Positions 50,181-62,935 are shown, counted from the stretch's first letter. The stretch is 64,000 nucleotides of DNA from Lamellibrachia columna (GCA_963662155.1 OY759272.1:44171590-44235589), one strand, 5' to 3'. Made by a program: numbers and translations. The notes: generated by a model from the letters alone, not told the origin.

Positions 50181-53100
50181 TTGTCATGTGAGAATCCCTG
50201 TATTCACGTTGTCATGTGAGAACCCCTGTATTCACGTTGTCATGTGAGAACGCCTTTATTCACGTTGTCATGTGAGAACCCCTGTATTCACGTTGTAATT
50301 TGATAATCCCTATATTCACGTTGTCATGTGAGAACCCCTGTATTAACGTTGTCACGTGAGAACTCCTGTATTCACGTTGTCATGTGAGAACCCCTGTATT
50401 CACGTTGTCACGAGAGAACCACTGTATTCACGTTGTTATGTGAGAACCCCTGTATTCACGCTGTCACGTGAGAACCCCTTTATTCACGTTGTCACGTGAG
50501 AACCCCTGTATTCACGTTGTCATGTGAGAACCCCTGTATTCACGTTGTCACGTGAGAACCACTGTATTCAAGTTGTCATGTGAGAACCCATGTATTCAAG
50601 TTGTCACGTGATAACCCCTGTATTCACGTTGTCATGGAAGAACCCCTGTTAACGTTGTCATGTGAGAACTCCTGTATTCACGTTGTCATGTGAGAACCCC
50701 TGTATTCACGTTGTCATGTGAGAACCCCTGTATTCACGTTGTCATATGAGAACCCCAGTATTCACGTTGTCATGTGAGAAACCCTGTATTCACGTTGTCA
50801 TGTGAGAACCTATGTATTCACGTTGTCACGTGAGAATCCCTGTATTCACGTTGTCACGTGAGAACCCCTTTACTCACGTTGTCACGAGAGAACCCCTGTA
50901 TTCACGTTGTCACGTGAGAACCCCTTTATTCACGTTATCATGTGAGAACCCCTGTATTCACGTTGTCATGTGAGAACCCCTGTATTCACGTTGTCACGTG
51001 AGAACCACTGTATTCACGTTGTCATGTGAGAAGACCTGTATTCAGGTTGTCATGTGAGAACCACTGTATTCACGTTGTCATTTGAGAACCCCTGTATTCA
51101 CGTTGTCATGAGAGAACCCCCGTATTCACGTTGTCATGTGAGAACCCCAGTATTCACGTTGTCATTTGAGAACACCGGTATTCACGTTGTCACGTGAGAA
51201 CCCCTGTATTCACGATGTCATGTGAGAACCCATGTATTCACGTTGTCACGTGAGAACCCCTGTATTCACATTGTCACTTGAGAAGACCTGTATTCAGGTT
51301 GTCATGTGAGAACCACTGTATTCACGTTGTCATTTGAGAACCCCTGTATTCACGTTGTCATGAGAGAACCCCCGTATTCACGTTGTCATGTGAGAACCCC
51401 AGTATTCACGTTGTCATGTGAGAACCCCGGTATTCACGTTGTCACGTGAGAACCCCTGTATTCACGATGTCATGTGAGAACCCATGTATTCACGTTGTCA
51501 TGTGATAACCCCTGTATTAACGTTGTCACGTGAGAACCCCTGTATTCACGTTATCACGTGAGAACCCCTGTATTCACGTTGTCATGTGAGAACCCCTGTA
51601 TTCACGTTGTCACGTGAGAACCACTGTATTCACGTTGTCATGTGAGAACCCATGTATTCAAGTTGTCACGTGAGAACCCCTGTATTCACGTTGTCATGTG
51701 AGAACCCCTGTATTCACGTTGTCATATGAGAACACCAGTATTCACGTTGTCATGTGAGAACCCCTGTATTCACGTTGTCATGTGAGAACCCCTGTACTCA
51801 CGTTGTCACTAGAGAACCCCTGTATTCACGTTGTCATGTGAGAACCCCTGTATTCACGTTTTCACGTGAGAACCCCTTTAATCACGTTATCACGTGAGAA
51901 CCCCTGTATTCTCGTTGTCTTGTGAGAACCACTGTATTCACGTTGTCATGTGAGAACCCATGTATTCAAGTTGTCACGTGATAACCCCTGTATTCACGTT
52001 GTCATGTGAGAACCCCTGTATTCACGTTGTCATATGAGAACCCCAGTATTCACGTTGTCATGTGAGAACCCCTGTATTCACGTTGTCATGTGAGAACCTA
52101 TGTATTCACGATGTCACGTGAAAACCCCTGTATTCACGTTGTCACGTGAGAACCCCTGTACTCACGTTGTCACGTGAGAACCCCTGTATTCACGTTGTCA
52201 TGAGAGAACCCCTGTATTCTCGTTGTCACGTGAGAACCCCTGTATTCACGTTGTCACGGGAGAACCCCTGTATTCACGTTGTCATGTGAGAACCCCTGAA
52301 TTCACGTTGTCACATGAGAACCACTGTATTCACGTTGTCATGGGAGAATCCATGTATTCAAATTGTCACGTGAGAACCCCTGTATTCACGTTGTCATGTG
52401 AGAACCCCTGTATTCACGTTGTCATATGAGAACCCCAGTATTCACGTTGTCATGTGAGAACCCCTGTATTCACGTTGTCATGTGAGAACCTATGTATTCA
52501 CGTTGTCACGTGAGAACCCCTGTATTCACGTTGTAATTTGATAATCCCTATATTCACGTTGTCATGTGAGAACCCCTGTATTAACGTTGTCACGTGAGAA
52601 CTCCTGTATTCACGTTGTCATGTGAGAACCCCTGTATTCACGTTGTCACGAGAGAACCACTGTATTCACGTTGTTATGTGAGAACCCCTGTATTCACGCT
52701 GTCACGTGAGAACCCCTTTATTCACGTTGTCACGTGAGAACCCCTGTATTCACGTTGTCATGTGAGAACCCCTGTATTCACGTTGTCACGTGAGAACCAC
52801 TGTATTCAATTTGTCATGTGAGAACCCATGTATTCAAGTTGTCACGTGATAACCCCTGTATTCACGTTGTCATGGAAGAACCCCTGTTAACGTTGTCATG
52901 TGAGAACTCCTGTATTCACGTTGTCATGTGAGAACCCCTGTATTCACGTTGTCATGTGAGAACCCCTGTATTCACGTTGTCATATGAGAACCCCAGTATT
53001 CACGTTGTCATGTGAGAAACCCTGTATTCACGTTGTCATGTGAGAACCTATGTATTCACGTTGTCACGTGAGAATCCCTGTATTCACGTTGTCACGTGAG

Positions 53101-55805
53101 AACCCCTGTACTCACGTTGTCACGAGAGAACCCCTGTATTCACGTTGTCACGTGAGAACCCCTTTATTCACGTTATCATGTGAGAACCCCTGTATTCACG
53201 TTGTCATGTGAGAACCCCTGTATTCACGTTGTCACGTGAGAACCACTGTATTCACGTTGTCATGTGAGAAGACCTGTATTCAGGTTGTCATGTGAGAACC
53301 ACTGTATTCACGTTGTCATTTGAGAACCCCTGTATTCACGTTGTCATGAGAGAACCCCCGTATTCACGTTGTCATGTGAGAACCCCAGTATTCACGTTGT
53401 CATTTGAGAACACCGGTATTCACGTTGTCACGTGAGAACCCCTGTATTCACGATGTCATGTGAGAACCCATGTATTCACGTTGTCACGTGAGAACCCCTG
53501 TATTCACATTGTCACTTGAGAAGACCTGTATTCAGGTTGTCATGTGAGAACCACTGTATTCACGTTGTCATTTGAGAACCCCTGTATTCACGTTGTCATG
53601 AGAGAACCCCCGTATTCACGTTGTCATGTGAGAACCCCAGTATTCACGTTGTCATGTGAGAACCCCGGTATTCACGTTGTCACGTGAGAACCCCTGTATT
53701 CACGATGTCATGTGAGAACCCATGTATTCACGTTGTCATGTGATAACCCCTGTATTAACGTTGTCACGTGAGAACCCCTGTATTCACGTTATCACGTGAG
53801 AACCCCTGTATTCACGTTGTCATGTGAGAACCCCTGTATTCACGTTGTCACGTGAGAACCACTGTATTCACGTTGTCATGTGAGAACCCATGTATTCAAG
53901 TTATCACGTGAGAACCCCTGTATTCACGTTGTCATGTGAGAACCCCTGTATTCACGTTGTCATATGAGAACACCAGTATTCACGTTGTCATGTGAGAACC
54001 CCTGTATTCACGTTGTCATGTGAGAACCCCTGTACTCACGTTGTCACTAGAGAACCCCTGTATTCACGTTGTCATGTGAGAACCCCTGTATTCACGCTTT
54101 CACGTGAGAACCCCTTTAATCACGTTATCACGTGAGAACCCCTGTATTCTCGTTGTCATGTGAGAACCACTGTATTCACGTTGTCATGTGAGAACCCATG
54201 TATTCAAGTTGTCACGTGATAACCCCTGTATTCACGTTGTCATGTGAGAACCCCTGTATTCACGTTGTCATATGAGAACCCCAGTATTCACGTTGTCATG
54301 TGAGAACCCCTGTATTCATGTTGTCATGTGAGAACCTATGTATTCACGATGTCACGTGAAAACCCCTGTATTCACGTTGTCACGTGAGAACCCCTGTACT
54401 CACGTTGTCACGTGAGAACCCCTGTATTCACGTTGTCATGAGAGAACCCTTGTATTCTCGTTGTCACGTGAGAACCCCTGTATTCACGTTGTCACGGGAG
54501 AACCCCTGTATTCACGTTGTCATGTGAGAACCCCTGAATTCACGTTGTCACATGAGAACCACTGTATTCACGTTGTCATGGGAGAACCCATGTATTCAAA
54601 TTGTCACGTGAGAACCCCTGTATTCACGTTGTCATGTGAGAACCCCTGTATTCACGTTGTCATATGAGAACCCCAGTATTCACGTTGTCATGTGAGAACC
54701 CCTGTATTCACGTTGTCATGTGAGAACCTATGTATTCACGTTGTCATGTGAGAACCCCTGTATTCACGTTGTCACGTGAGAACCCCTGTACTCACGTTGT
54801 CACGTGAGAACCCCTGTATTCACGTTGTCATTTGAGAAACCCTGTATTCTCGTTGTCACGTGAGAACCCCTGTTTTCACGTTGTCACGTGAGAACCCCTG
54901 TATTCACGTTGTCATGTGAGAACCCCTGAATTCACGTTGTCATGTGAGAACCCCTGTATTCACGTTGTCACGTGAGAACCCCTCTATTCACTTTGTCATG
55001 TGAGAACCCCTGTATTCACGTTGTCATATGAGAACCCCAGTATTCATGTTGTCATGTGAGAACCCCTGTATTCACGTTGTCATGTGAGAACCTATGTATT
55101 CTAGTTGTCACGTGAGAACCCCTGTATTCACGTTGTCACGTGAGAACCGCTGTATTCACGTTGTCATGTGAGAACCCCTGTATTCACGTTGTCACGAGAG
55201 AACCCCTGTATTCACGTTGTCACGTGAGAACCCCTTTATTCACGTTATCACGTGAGAACCCCTGTATTCACGTTGTCACGTGAGAACCACTGTATTCACG
55301 TTGTCATGTGAGAACCCATGTATTAAAGTTGTCACGTGAGATCCCCTGTATTCACGTTGTCATGTGAGAACCCCTGTATTCACGTTGTCATATGAGAACC
55401 CCAGTATTCCCTTTGTCATGTGAGAACCCCTGTATTCACGTTGTCATGTGAGAACCTATGTATTCATGTTGTCATGTGAGAACCCCTGAATTCACGTTGT
55501 CACGTGAGAACCCCTGTATTCACGTTGTCACGTGATAACCCCTGTATTCACGTTGTCACGTGAGAACCCCTGTACTCACGTTGTCACGTGAGAACCCCTG
55601 TATTCACGTTGTCATGTGAGAACCCCTGTATTCTCGTTGTCACGTGAGAACCCCTGTATTCACGTTGTCATGTTAGAACCCCTGTATTCACGTTTTCACG
55701 TGAGAACCCCTGTATTCACGTTGTCACGTGAGATCCCCCGTATTCACGTTGTTACGTGAGAACCCCTGTGTTCACGTTGTCAAGTGAGAACCCCTGTATT
55801 TACGT
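50181..55805. repeat. 28-bp satellite array, third block (about 200 units)
   Basis: Same monomer family. A 2238-bp higher-order unit is repeated in tandem: CGTTGTAATTTGATAATCCC recurs at 50291 and 52529, and GTCATGGAAGAACCCCTG with its small deletion recurs 2238 bp later. The last monomers before 55805 match those before 45991 almost base for base, including the odd AGATCCCCCGTATTC unit. Confidence 0.98.
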
Positions 55806-57132
55806 TGTAACTGGGTGGACTTCGTCAAGTCTGGGTGCGAGAAGTCCTGGGCTGAGGTCCAGGCAGATAGTTTTAGTTTTGAGTGTAGGGGATGTACGAA
55901 GATGAAGGAACTAGAGGTGGAGTTGGAAGAGCTGAGGCTGCTCGTTGTGGCAATGGTGGGAAGGGAACAGGGGGGTTGTGCCAGTAGTTCCGGTGGGGGA
56001 ACAGTAGATGATAAAGTGGGGATAGACACAAGAGATGCTAGGGAGAGCTCACCGCAGCCTGGGAGGAAGCTGAGAGGAGGGAAGATGACAGGTAGTAGGG
56101 AGACAGGACGTAAGGAGACAGGAAGGAAAGGAACGGGAGGGAAGACAACCGGAGTGAAGGAGAGGGGAGCAGGGTAGACAGGAGGGAAGGAGAAGGGAGT
56201 GGGGGAGACGGGAGGGAAGACAACCGGAGTGAAGGAGAGGGGAACAGGGGAGACAGGAGGGAAGGATAAGGGAGTGGGGGATATGGGAGGGAAAACAACC
56301 GGAATGAAGAATAGGGGAGTGGGAGAGACAAGTGAGTCAAGGAGTGGGAAGTGGGGGAGACAGGAGCGAAGGAGACAGGAGGGAAGGGGTCAGGACAGAA
56401 TGTGATGGAGGGGATCGAAAGGAAGAGTTATTCTGCAGCAGTGATAGAGGGTTTGAGGAAGAGAGCGAGGGTGTTTGTGGGGGATTCGATAGTTAGGAAG
56501 ACCGACAGAGTCTTAAACAAGGGAGATGATGTGGTGGTCTGCTTGCCTGGAGCCAAACTATAGGCGATAACTGAGAGGGTAAAAAACATCGTAGGCTCGG
56601 GTAAGGGTCGATCTGTTTTAGTACACGTAGGGACAAATAACGTAGAGAGGGAGGGTACAACTGCCATAGTTAGAAAATATAGGCAGTTGGTCAGAACACT
56701 AAAACAGACGCGGGTTGAGCAGGTAATACTGTCAGGGATTTTAACTGTAATGGGCAGGAGGGGTCACAAATATCGAAATTGTCGGGGGATGGCAATTAAC
56801 ATGTTAGTCCAGAAGTTATGTAGGGAAGAGGAAGTTGGATTTGTGGATTTATGGGGAAGTTTTGTTGGGAGGGCTGACATGTACATGAAGGATGGGCTTC
56901 ATTTAAATGGAAAGGGGGCGGCAGTATTCGCGGACAAACTTTCAGCAGCAGTAGATAGTGACTTGGGTACAATGACAAATATTTTTGGAAGTAAACATTC
57001 TTTAAACTAAAAGTGCAGGGGGGTTACCTAGAGGTGTCTCAAGCAGAACAAGAGGCCACTAGCACAGATAAACCAATATCAAATCATCCGAAAAACATAT
57101 CTGAAAAAGGTTATAGATGCGTATGTTTAAAT
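55806..57132 (+). mobile_element. CR1 5' fragment (CR1-C), duplicate of 45992-47319
   Basis: Nearly identical to CR1-A at an offset of about 9813 bp, with the same 5' truncation point and satellite junction, so both arose by duplication rather than separate insertion. It stops abruptly at GTATGTTTAAAT (57132), at the start of ORF2. Confidence 0.95.
55815..57010 (+). pseudogene. CR1-C ORF1 copy with extra stops
   Basis: Same domain order as the ORF1 at 46002-47197: PHD-like end, K/G-rich linker, SGNH esterase. Beyond the shared frame change it has two private nonsense changes: TAG at 56175-56177 in the linker, and TAG at 56561-56563 after CLPGAKL within the esterase. The catalytic Ser block (VFVGDSIVR) and the DGLHLNGKG block are thus split between frames. 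The copy is younger than the truncation event it shares with CR1-A and is not functional. Confidence 0.9.
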
Positions 57133-58907
57133 ATGTTTGTGCACACGTGACAAATAAAACTGTGTTAAAACGAATTGGATTTGAATTTTTCTTTAGCCTA
57201 GGATTTTAACGTTTTGGAATTGATTTTTTGCAAGGCGGAATTAGAACTGATTTTTTGGAATGGACAAAACAGAATTGACCCCATGCCTGATATACTTCCT
57301 TCATATGTATAGCTTGTACTAATACTATTGTGGGTTGCCGACAGTTGCCCCCTCCACCCACGGTATTCATTACAGTGTTATCAGTTGACTTAGAATAAAA
57401 TGTAATTAATACATCTCTATGAACTTCCGGTTATTACATGTGGGGTTTAATCTGATCAATAAAGAAAATTAATTTTATATAATTTTGCCTTATTGTCAAG
57501 TCACAAGAATTCAGACAGAAATTGTAAAGTGTCATTATAGAAAGCAAACATGTAATCTGACAGTGTTCAACTGGGTAGATGACGATGCCTTAGTAAGTTT
57601 CCTTTCCAGCTAGCTAGACATTGCATGGGTGAAATGCATTTTACTTAAATATTTAAATACTTTTAAACAGTTTTTGTAACTGCATTTGCACTTAATCACA
57701 ATGAAAGTATTTGTATATTTTAAATATTTCCATAAAGAATTTGAAATGTAAACAGCAACAGTAGGCTTCTGTTGCACTATAGTCTATACTGTCTTTTGGT
57801 CGTGTTTCTCCCATGCATCCAACCCTCCCCCCCAGGCTTAGCCTTACGCTTGCTGCTTGCTCTCTAGGCATTTAGAACACATGAGTATGAGACTTATTAG
57901 GACTGTCAATAAATAATATCAAATTATTTTCTTGAATAATTTTGCCTACTACATACGCCATGGCCCATGTTATAAGGTTGCAGTATATCCTGTAGCACTT
58001 ACTGAGTTATTGTTATTGTTCTGAGTACGGCCACGTATTGACGGTACGTATCAGTCGTATGATCACGTCGAATATAAATCGGCGGATTGGAAAACACTCG
58101 TAATTATATCAAACTATTAACACTTACTCGCACTTTATTGTATTCATACATTTCGATTTACTGTGGGTCATATATATGCTGACGTTGAAGCACAGCTGTG
58201 CTTATTGGGGTGGAACTATATTGTAATCGTAGTGATAAGTCACAATGGTAACGGTAATCCAATTTACTAACCTGGTTTCGGCTCGTCGCTTCCTACGCAT
58301 CGCTCTGCCCTCTGATATCTGACGTTTCCTTGTCGCAGAATAGTCTGTAGATGCATGGTCATATGCGAAAAAAAAGATCTAAGATGGAACGGTATCTTTG
58401 ACTAAGAATGACATCTTGATGCTCACCGTCTGTCCATGCTCATCACATAGTCTTTTGTCTTGTTATCTGCATCGGACAAGTGCTCACTCGCAGAGCCTGC
58501 GGCTGGCGGACACGGCAATTTCCGCATTTGCAACCACATTTTCCGCTGCAAATTCTTCCTGGGAAGTCGATCAAAAGTTTTTTCCTTGCATTTGTAGTAC
58601 TAGTTGATATATCCAGGAGCCATCCAGTGCACACCAGTTTTCTTTTTATTCGATTTTCCATGCGTTTCGGCCGTTTTTCCGAGAGGTTTTTACTGTGTGA
58701 ACGCGGTGCCAGGAGCTCGTACTCAAACCACTCTGCCGCTGAGCCCCCCGCAGAGCAATATGGCGCCGCCAAGCGAAGATAATGGCAAAGTTAAAAAGGA
58801 TATTACAAGATTACCGTGGCGTTGCGCCCATCATATAAGGGTGATATATACTGTAAATGGTATGTTATTATGTTTGGGCTATGGTTGTTCAAGTGCTTCA
58901 CCCCCCC
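57133..58907. other. Unassigned stretch, possibly inverted relative to the CR1 fragment
   Basis: No supported gene. A GC-rich patch at 58650-58790 precedes a short plus frame starting MAPPSEDNGKVKK (58760), which could be a first exon but has no supporting downstream exon. Bases 57215-57300 share AT-rich words and GAATTGACCxCATGCCTGA with 60880-61025. Confidence 0.35.
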
Positions 58908-58948
58908 TTTAATTCGTTTTTCTTATTTACTATGCTCCTTGCATTTAA
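58908..58948 (-). mobile_element. 41-bp inverted piece of CR1 ORF2 start
   Basis: Reverse-complemented it reads TTAAATGCAAGGAGCATAGT and continues to AACGAATTAAA, identical to 47314-47354 of CR1-A. This is exactly the sequence that would follow the truncated CR1-C at 57132. Confidence 0.9.
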
Positions 58949-59000
58949 TTAGATATGATTAAAAAATTATTGTTTGTTAAATGCACACACACACACACAC

Positions 59001-59119
<119 letters not shown>

Positions 59120-59284
59120 GTTTGCCATATAAAAAACTTTAAAATGGCATCCAGCCATTTCATATGTATATTCTGCTGCGACACCTCTCCTGGATTTTTG
59201 CTAACAAAACCAGACATTTTGGACAGCCCTGGACAGTTGGATCATTAATCTGAGTTTTGAACAGTTTCCCCTGCTTATTTCGGG

Positions 59285-59400
59285 TCCAGGTCAATTGCCC
59301 CCCTTCCGGACATTTGCCCCTTTGTCACTTGCCCCCCAGACATTAGCCCCTTGCCTTATTCAACATCTGGACATTTGTCCCCTGTCTATAGCTTCTGGAT
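59285..59400. repeat. Short degenerate repeat of GGACATTTGCCCC
   Basis: Four to five degenerate copies of the word ACATTTGCCCC. The reverse-complement form GATGTCCGGGGGGGG with GAGCAAAT appears at 60303-60326, so the pair brackets the FLYWCH-type fragment like a fold-back structure. Confidence 0.5.
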
Positions 59401-59613
59401 TATTTGTAAGTTTTTTTAAGAAATGTTTTTTTAACTTATTTTTTTATTTCTGAACATGAATTCAATATATATATATATTACCCTAATTGCAATTAATGTT
59501 CTTTGTGCAAGATCAGCCAAGTAAATTACTTAATGTAGTTGGAGATGATCCTGTAATCAAAGGATTATCTTTATTGCAATTGTGGAAGAAGCCAGTGACA
59601 TTAGGACCTGGAC

Positions 59614-60122
59614 ATGTTAGGACAATTGAGGATATTTGAAAGAAGCCATCTCAACAAGGTTTCTTTTGAATTGCATTTACCATGGAGAGTTGGAGTGAAT
59701 CCATTTTCCTATAAAACTGGATGCACAAGCCAGAGTTGTCAGAATTCACTTATAACTTCACCATGGAAATTACTACTAGCATTTGAGGAGGTCAGAAGCT
59801 ATGTTTTGAGTGTCATTCCTACACCAAGAAGGGGGACCAACAAGATTACTCTTCATTGGGAGTGAAGCCAGCGTCGATCCTGATCATGCAAGGGTGCTGT
59901 GGTCACTGATCTGATCTCCAGATCCAGAATGTGATCAACAAGACTGCCTGCAACCATGATGGTGACACGGCACAGATAGAAGCTGCCAAGGTCCGTGAGG
60001 ACCTGAAAACTAAGGCAGCTAATACCAGGGGCACTCCAAAACAGCTGATCTCTGACTCGTTACTGTCCACCACTGTTTGTGGAAGCATCATCCCAAGAAC
60101 CCATCTTCCACCACTGATCTGA
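59614..60122 (+). pseudogene. FLYWCH/MULE-type protein fragment
   Basis: Frame 59614-59865 ends YVLSVIPTPRRGTNKITLHW, resembling the start of a FLYWCH zinc finger. After stops, GAVVTDL and the 59931-60122 frame (NKTACNHDGDTAQIEAAKVR, then TPKQLISDSL) resemble the finger's C-terminal H and the helical linker that follows it in FLYWCH-containing proteins, many of which come from MULE-type DNA transposons. The recognisable cysteines and histidines are not all in one frame. No transposase catalytic domain is seen downstream. Identification is by remembered pattern only. Confidence 0.5.
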
Positions 60123-60126
60123 CTAT

Positions 60127-61197
60127 CAATGATACCTGGAAGACAACTGGTGACAATATCATCTCATACACACTCCAGGGGATAGGCCATTGCATTAGGC
60201 TAAAGTGACTTTGACTTGTCATTGAATGTTATGTTATTGTAGTAATAATGATAAAACTGCAAACTGATTTTCACTTGTCAACTATCATAGAAAAAAGGGG
60301 CAGATGTCCGGGGGGGGGAGCAAATATACTAGGAGGCGGATTTACTGGAAAGTTTGAGTCTTCAACATCCTAATCTCCAACATGTATTCTCCATGGGGAC
60401 ATTTTTAATTACTACAAAGGGCAAACCCTACAGCCACATGTAACAGCATTGTACAGGTGACCAGTGACATGTTTAGTATGGGAAACTTGTGGGCTGAACA
60501 TTAGGCTTGGATAAACAAGGGGCTGCATTCAAGTGGGGCAGGCTTCCTCTCTCACACAAAGGGAATGAGCAGGCAGGTGCCCTTAATTGGCAATCTCTGT
60601 AAATAAACCTTCTACAATGAGAAAGAAAATGAGGCCTGAATGGTCTGATTTTGGTTTTACTGTCTGTTACAGTAACTTAATATTTCTTTTTGATGCAAAT
60701 GCTTGATTATATTGTTCTTGGTCACAATGTTTCAATACCAGAGTAGACAGTGTCTATGCTGTAATGTTGACAACTTCCTGGCTGTTACCAGATTCAGGGT
60801 GACATGCTAATAGAAGACAAATATGATTTTAAAAGTAATATAAGTAAATATCAGGGTAAATATTAACAGTATCAAGTCAATAATTCCAACAAAATCAATT
60901 CCAATTCCCAAAAAAATAAATTTTGGAAAAATAAATTCAATAAAAAAAAAAATGTAGTCAATTCCAATTCCGGAACTGGAATTGAGGGTCAGTTCCAATT
61001 CCGGAATGGAATTGACCACATGCCTGAAGTATAATCATGACAATATCTTGTCTCTGTGTACTACAGCAACAGTCATGAACAGTATAATTGAATTGAAACA
61101 AGCTTATGTCTGTGGGGCTTTTGTCGGGAGGGGCTTTTGTCAATGCACCATACTATCTAGCAGATGCTTTCAGTATAATACCTAATAATTATATACA
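60127..61197. other. Unassigned stretch with a local GGAATTGA-type repeat
   Basis: No supported gene. Bases 60880-61020 are a cluster of AATTCCAATTCC / GGAATTGA words on both strands, weakly palindromic, related to 57215-57300. Confidence 0.4.
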
Positions 61198-61201
61198 TAT
61201 T

Positions 61202-61328
<127 letters not shown>

Positions 61329-61887
61329 GTATGTGTGTGTGCATGCAGCATTTATAAGGTAAAGATGTCACAAGCATAGATCTGCATTTGGTCCAATAAC
61401 AATATTCATGCATTATGTTATCTAAATCGAGTGTCAGATATAAAATAAGGAACCCCATAGAAAGTGTACCTATGGGTCCATATTTTGTTATGGAATTTGG
61501 ACCCCTTATAGAATTTTGACCTCCCTGGCCCATTGAAAACAGTGCAATGTTGATTAGATAATATAATGCACTTTGGAGCTAGGATGCTACAATTTTGGTT
61601 ACATGCGTTTGGTTATGTTACCAGTGGCATTCGTCAAACTGACCAAACAGATTCATTAAAAACATTAAGAGATCAGTGAAAGACCCATTGGTTGAATTAA
61701 CATGGCTCCATAGGGAAAATGCTTTTCCCTGTGGTTGATTACTTTATACATTCTATATGACACTGGCACTCTTATATTCTAAAAATAATATATACAAGAG
61801 AAAGTTTCTCACATTGTGATTCATTTTTATTATGCAAAAGATGAATTTTGTAAAATGTTCAAGTCACTGTATGTGTAATCTTTTCAG

Positions 61888-62214
61888 ATGAAGGATTCAC
61901 CATTGGTTCATACAAGTACAGGTACTAGTTTTGAAGCATCCAGCGCTACGGGTGATGCCGTCAATCTTTACATTACGGATGTCACCTTTAGTGCCATCAC
62001 TGCTACTACTGCTGTGGCACAACATACAACTGATGCTGAAACGCAAATCGATCCGGTAACGATATTTCAAGTGCGACACTTCGCGAATGCTGCTGTAGTC
62101 ACGGATGACATTATTGCACCAATGAACGTTGATCATGACTACTCCTATGTGAAGCTTCCATCAGATTCAGTGAGAATAAAGACATTGGTGCAGATGATGC
62201 ACACTATGTGATAA
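61888..62214 (+). CDS. Possible exon of an unrecognised, perhaps transposon-derived gene
   Basis: A good acceptor (ATCTTTTCAG) immediately precedes an open frame that starts KDSPLVHTSTGTSF, or at the ATG right after the AG. It includes ITDVTFSAITATTAVAQ and TTDAETQIDP and runs 107 codons. In another frame just downstream, DNSDITEGDSSSSDTYEKEK and KKFVIREKNL resemble the Ser/Asp-rich linker before the Cys cluster of some THAP/Kolobok-type transposon proteins, which would imply a frameshift near 62205. I cannot name a family with confidence. Other exons were not found. Confidence 0.35.
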
Positions 62215-62464
62215 CAGCGACATAACCGAGGGTGACTCAAGCAGCTCCGACACCTATGAGAAAGAGAAGAAGTTTGTCATTCGTGAGAAAAACTTATGTC
62301 ACTTTTCTGCACCTGCCACACACCAAACAGCCATAAACTGTGACACAGGTTGTACTCATGTCTGATCTATCAGCCAAGGTCTTTCGGATACTGGGGTGTC
62401 TGTCAGGAAAGTGTGCTGATTTCTACCCCTGGATGAGTGAAAGGTGAATTGAATATGTTAGGTG

Positions 62465-62935
62465 TACATGTACTATCAGTCAGAATAAGTAGTGTATTGG
62501 TGTATATTTAGTGCCAGTAGTGTATTGGAACAGATGGTTGGTGTGCAAGTACTATCAGTCAGAACAAGTAGTGTATTGATACATATGATTGGTGTACATT
62601 TACTGTCAGTACAAGTAGTGTATTTGGTAGAGAATGAGACGCTTGGTTTACATTTGCTGTCGGTAGGAACAAGTAGTAGATTCAGTCAGAACAAGTAGTA
62701 TATTGGATACACATGATTGGTGTACATTTCCTGTCAGAAGAAGTAGTGAAATGGTGCAGATTCCAGAATGAGATCATTGGTGTACATTTACTGTTGGTAG
62801 GAACAAGTAGTGTATTGGTATGCATGATTGGTGTACGTTTACTGTCAGTCAGAACAAGTAATATTGTTACACATGATTGGTGTACATTTACTGTCCAATC
62901 AAAACAAGTAGTCTATTGCCATTGGTACAGATGAT
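62465..62935. repeat. Degenerate minisatellite, roughly 50-60 bp units, about 8-9 copies
   Basis: Recurring words are GATTGGTGTACATTTACTGT, CAGTCAGAACAAGTAG and TGTATTGG. Unit lengths vary. It generates the frames at 62492-62698 and 62713-62934, which are not genes. Confidence 0.85.

Noticed and set aside
40287..54667. Open frames such as 40287-40598, 44441-44686, 52223-52429 and 54461-54667
   Set aside because: All are satellite translations (HVRTPVFTLSRENPC). The 28-bp unit rotates through three phases that happen to lack stops.
37219..55805. Possible CRISPR array (28-bp direct repeats)
   Set aside because: The repeats are contiguous with no unique spacers, the genome is animal, and there are no cas genes. 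It is a tandem satellite.
58443..58912. Overlapping frames at 58.4-58.9 kb, including a MAPPSEDNGK start
   Set aside because: Open on both strands because of GC-rich composition; no homologue recognised and no convincing downstream exon, so not called as a gene.
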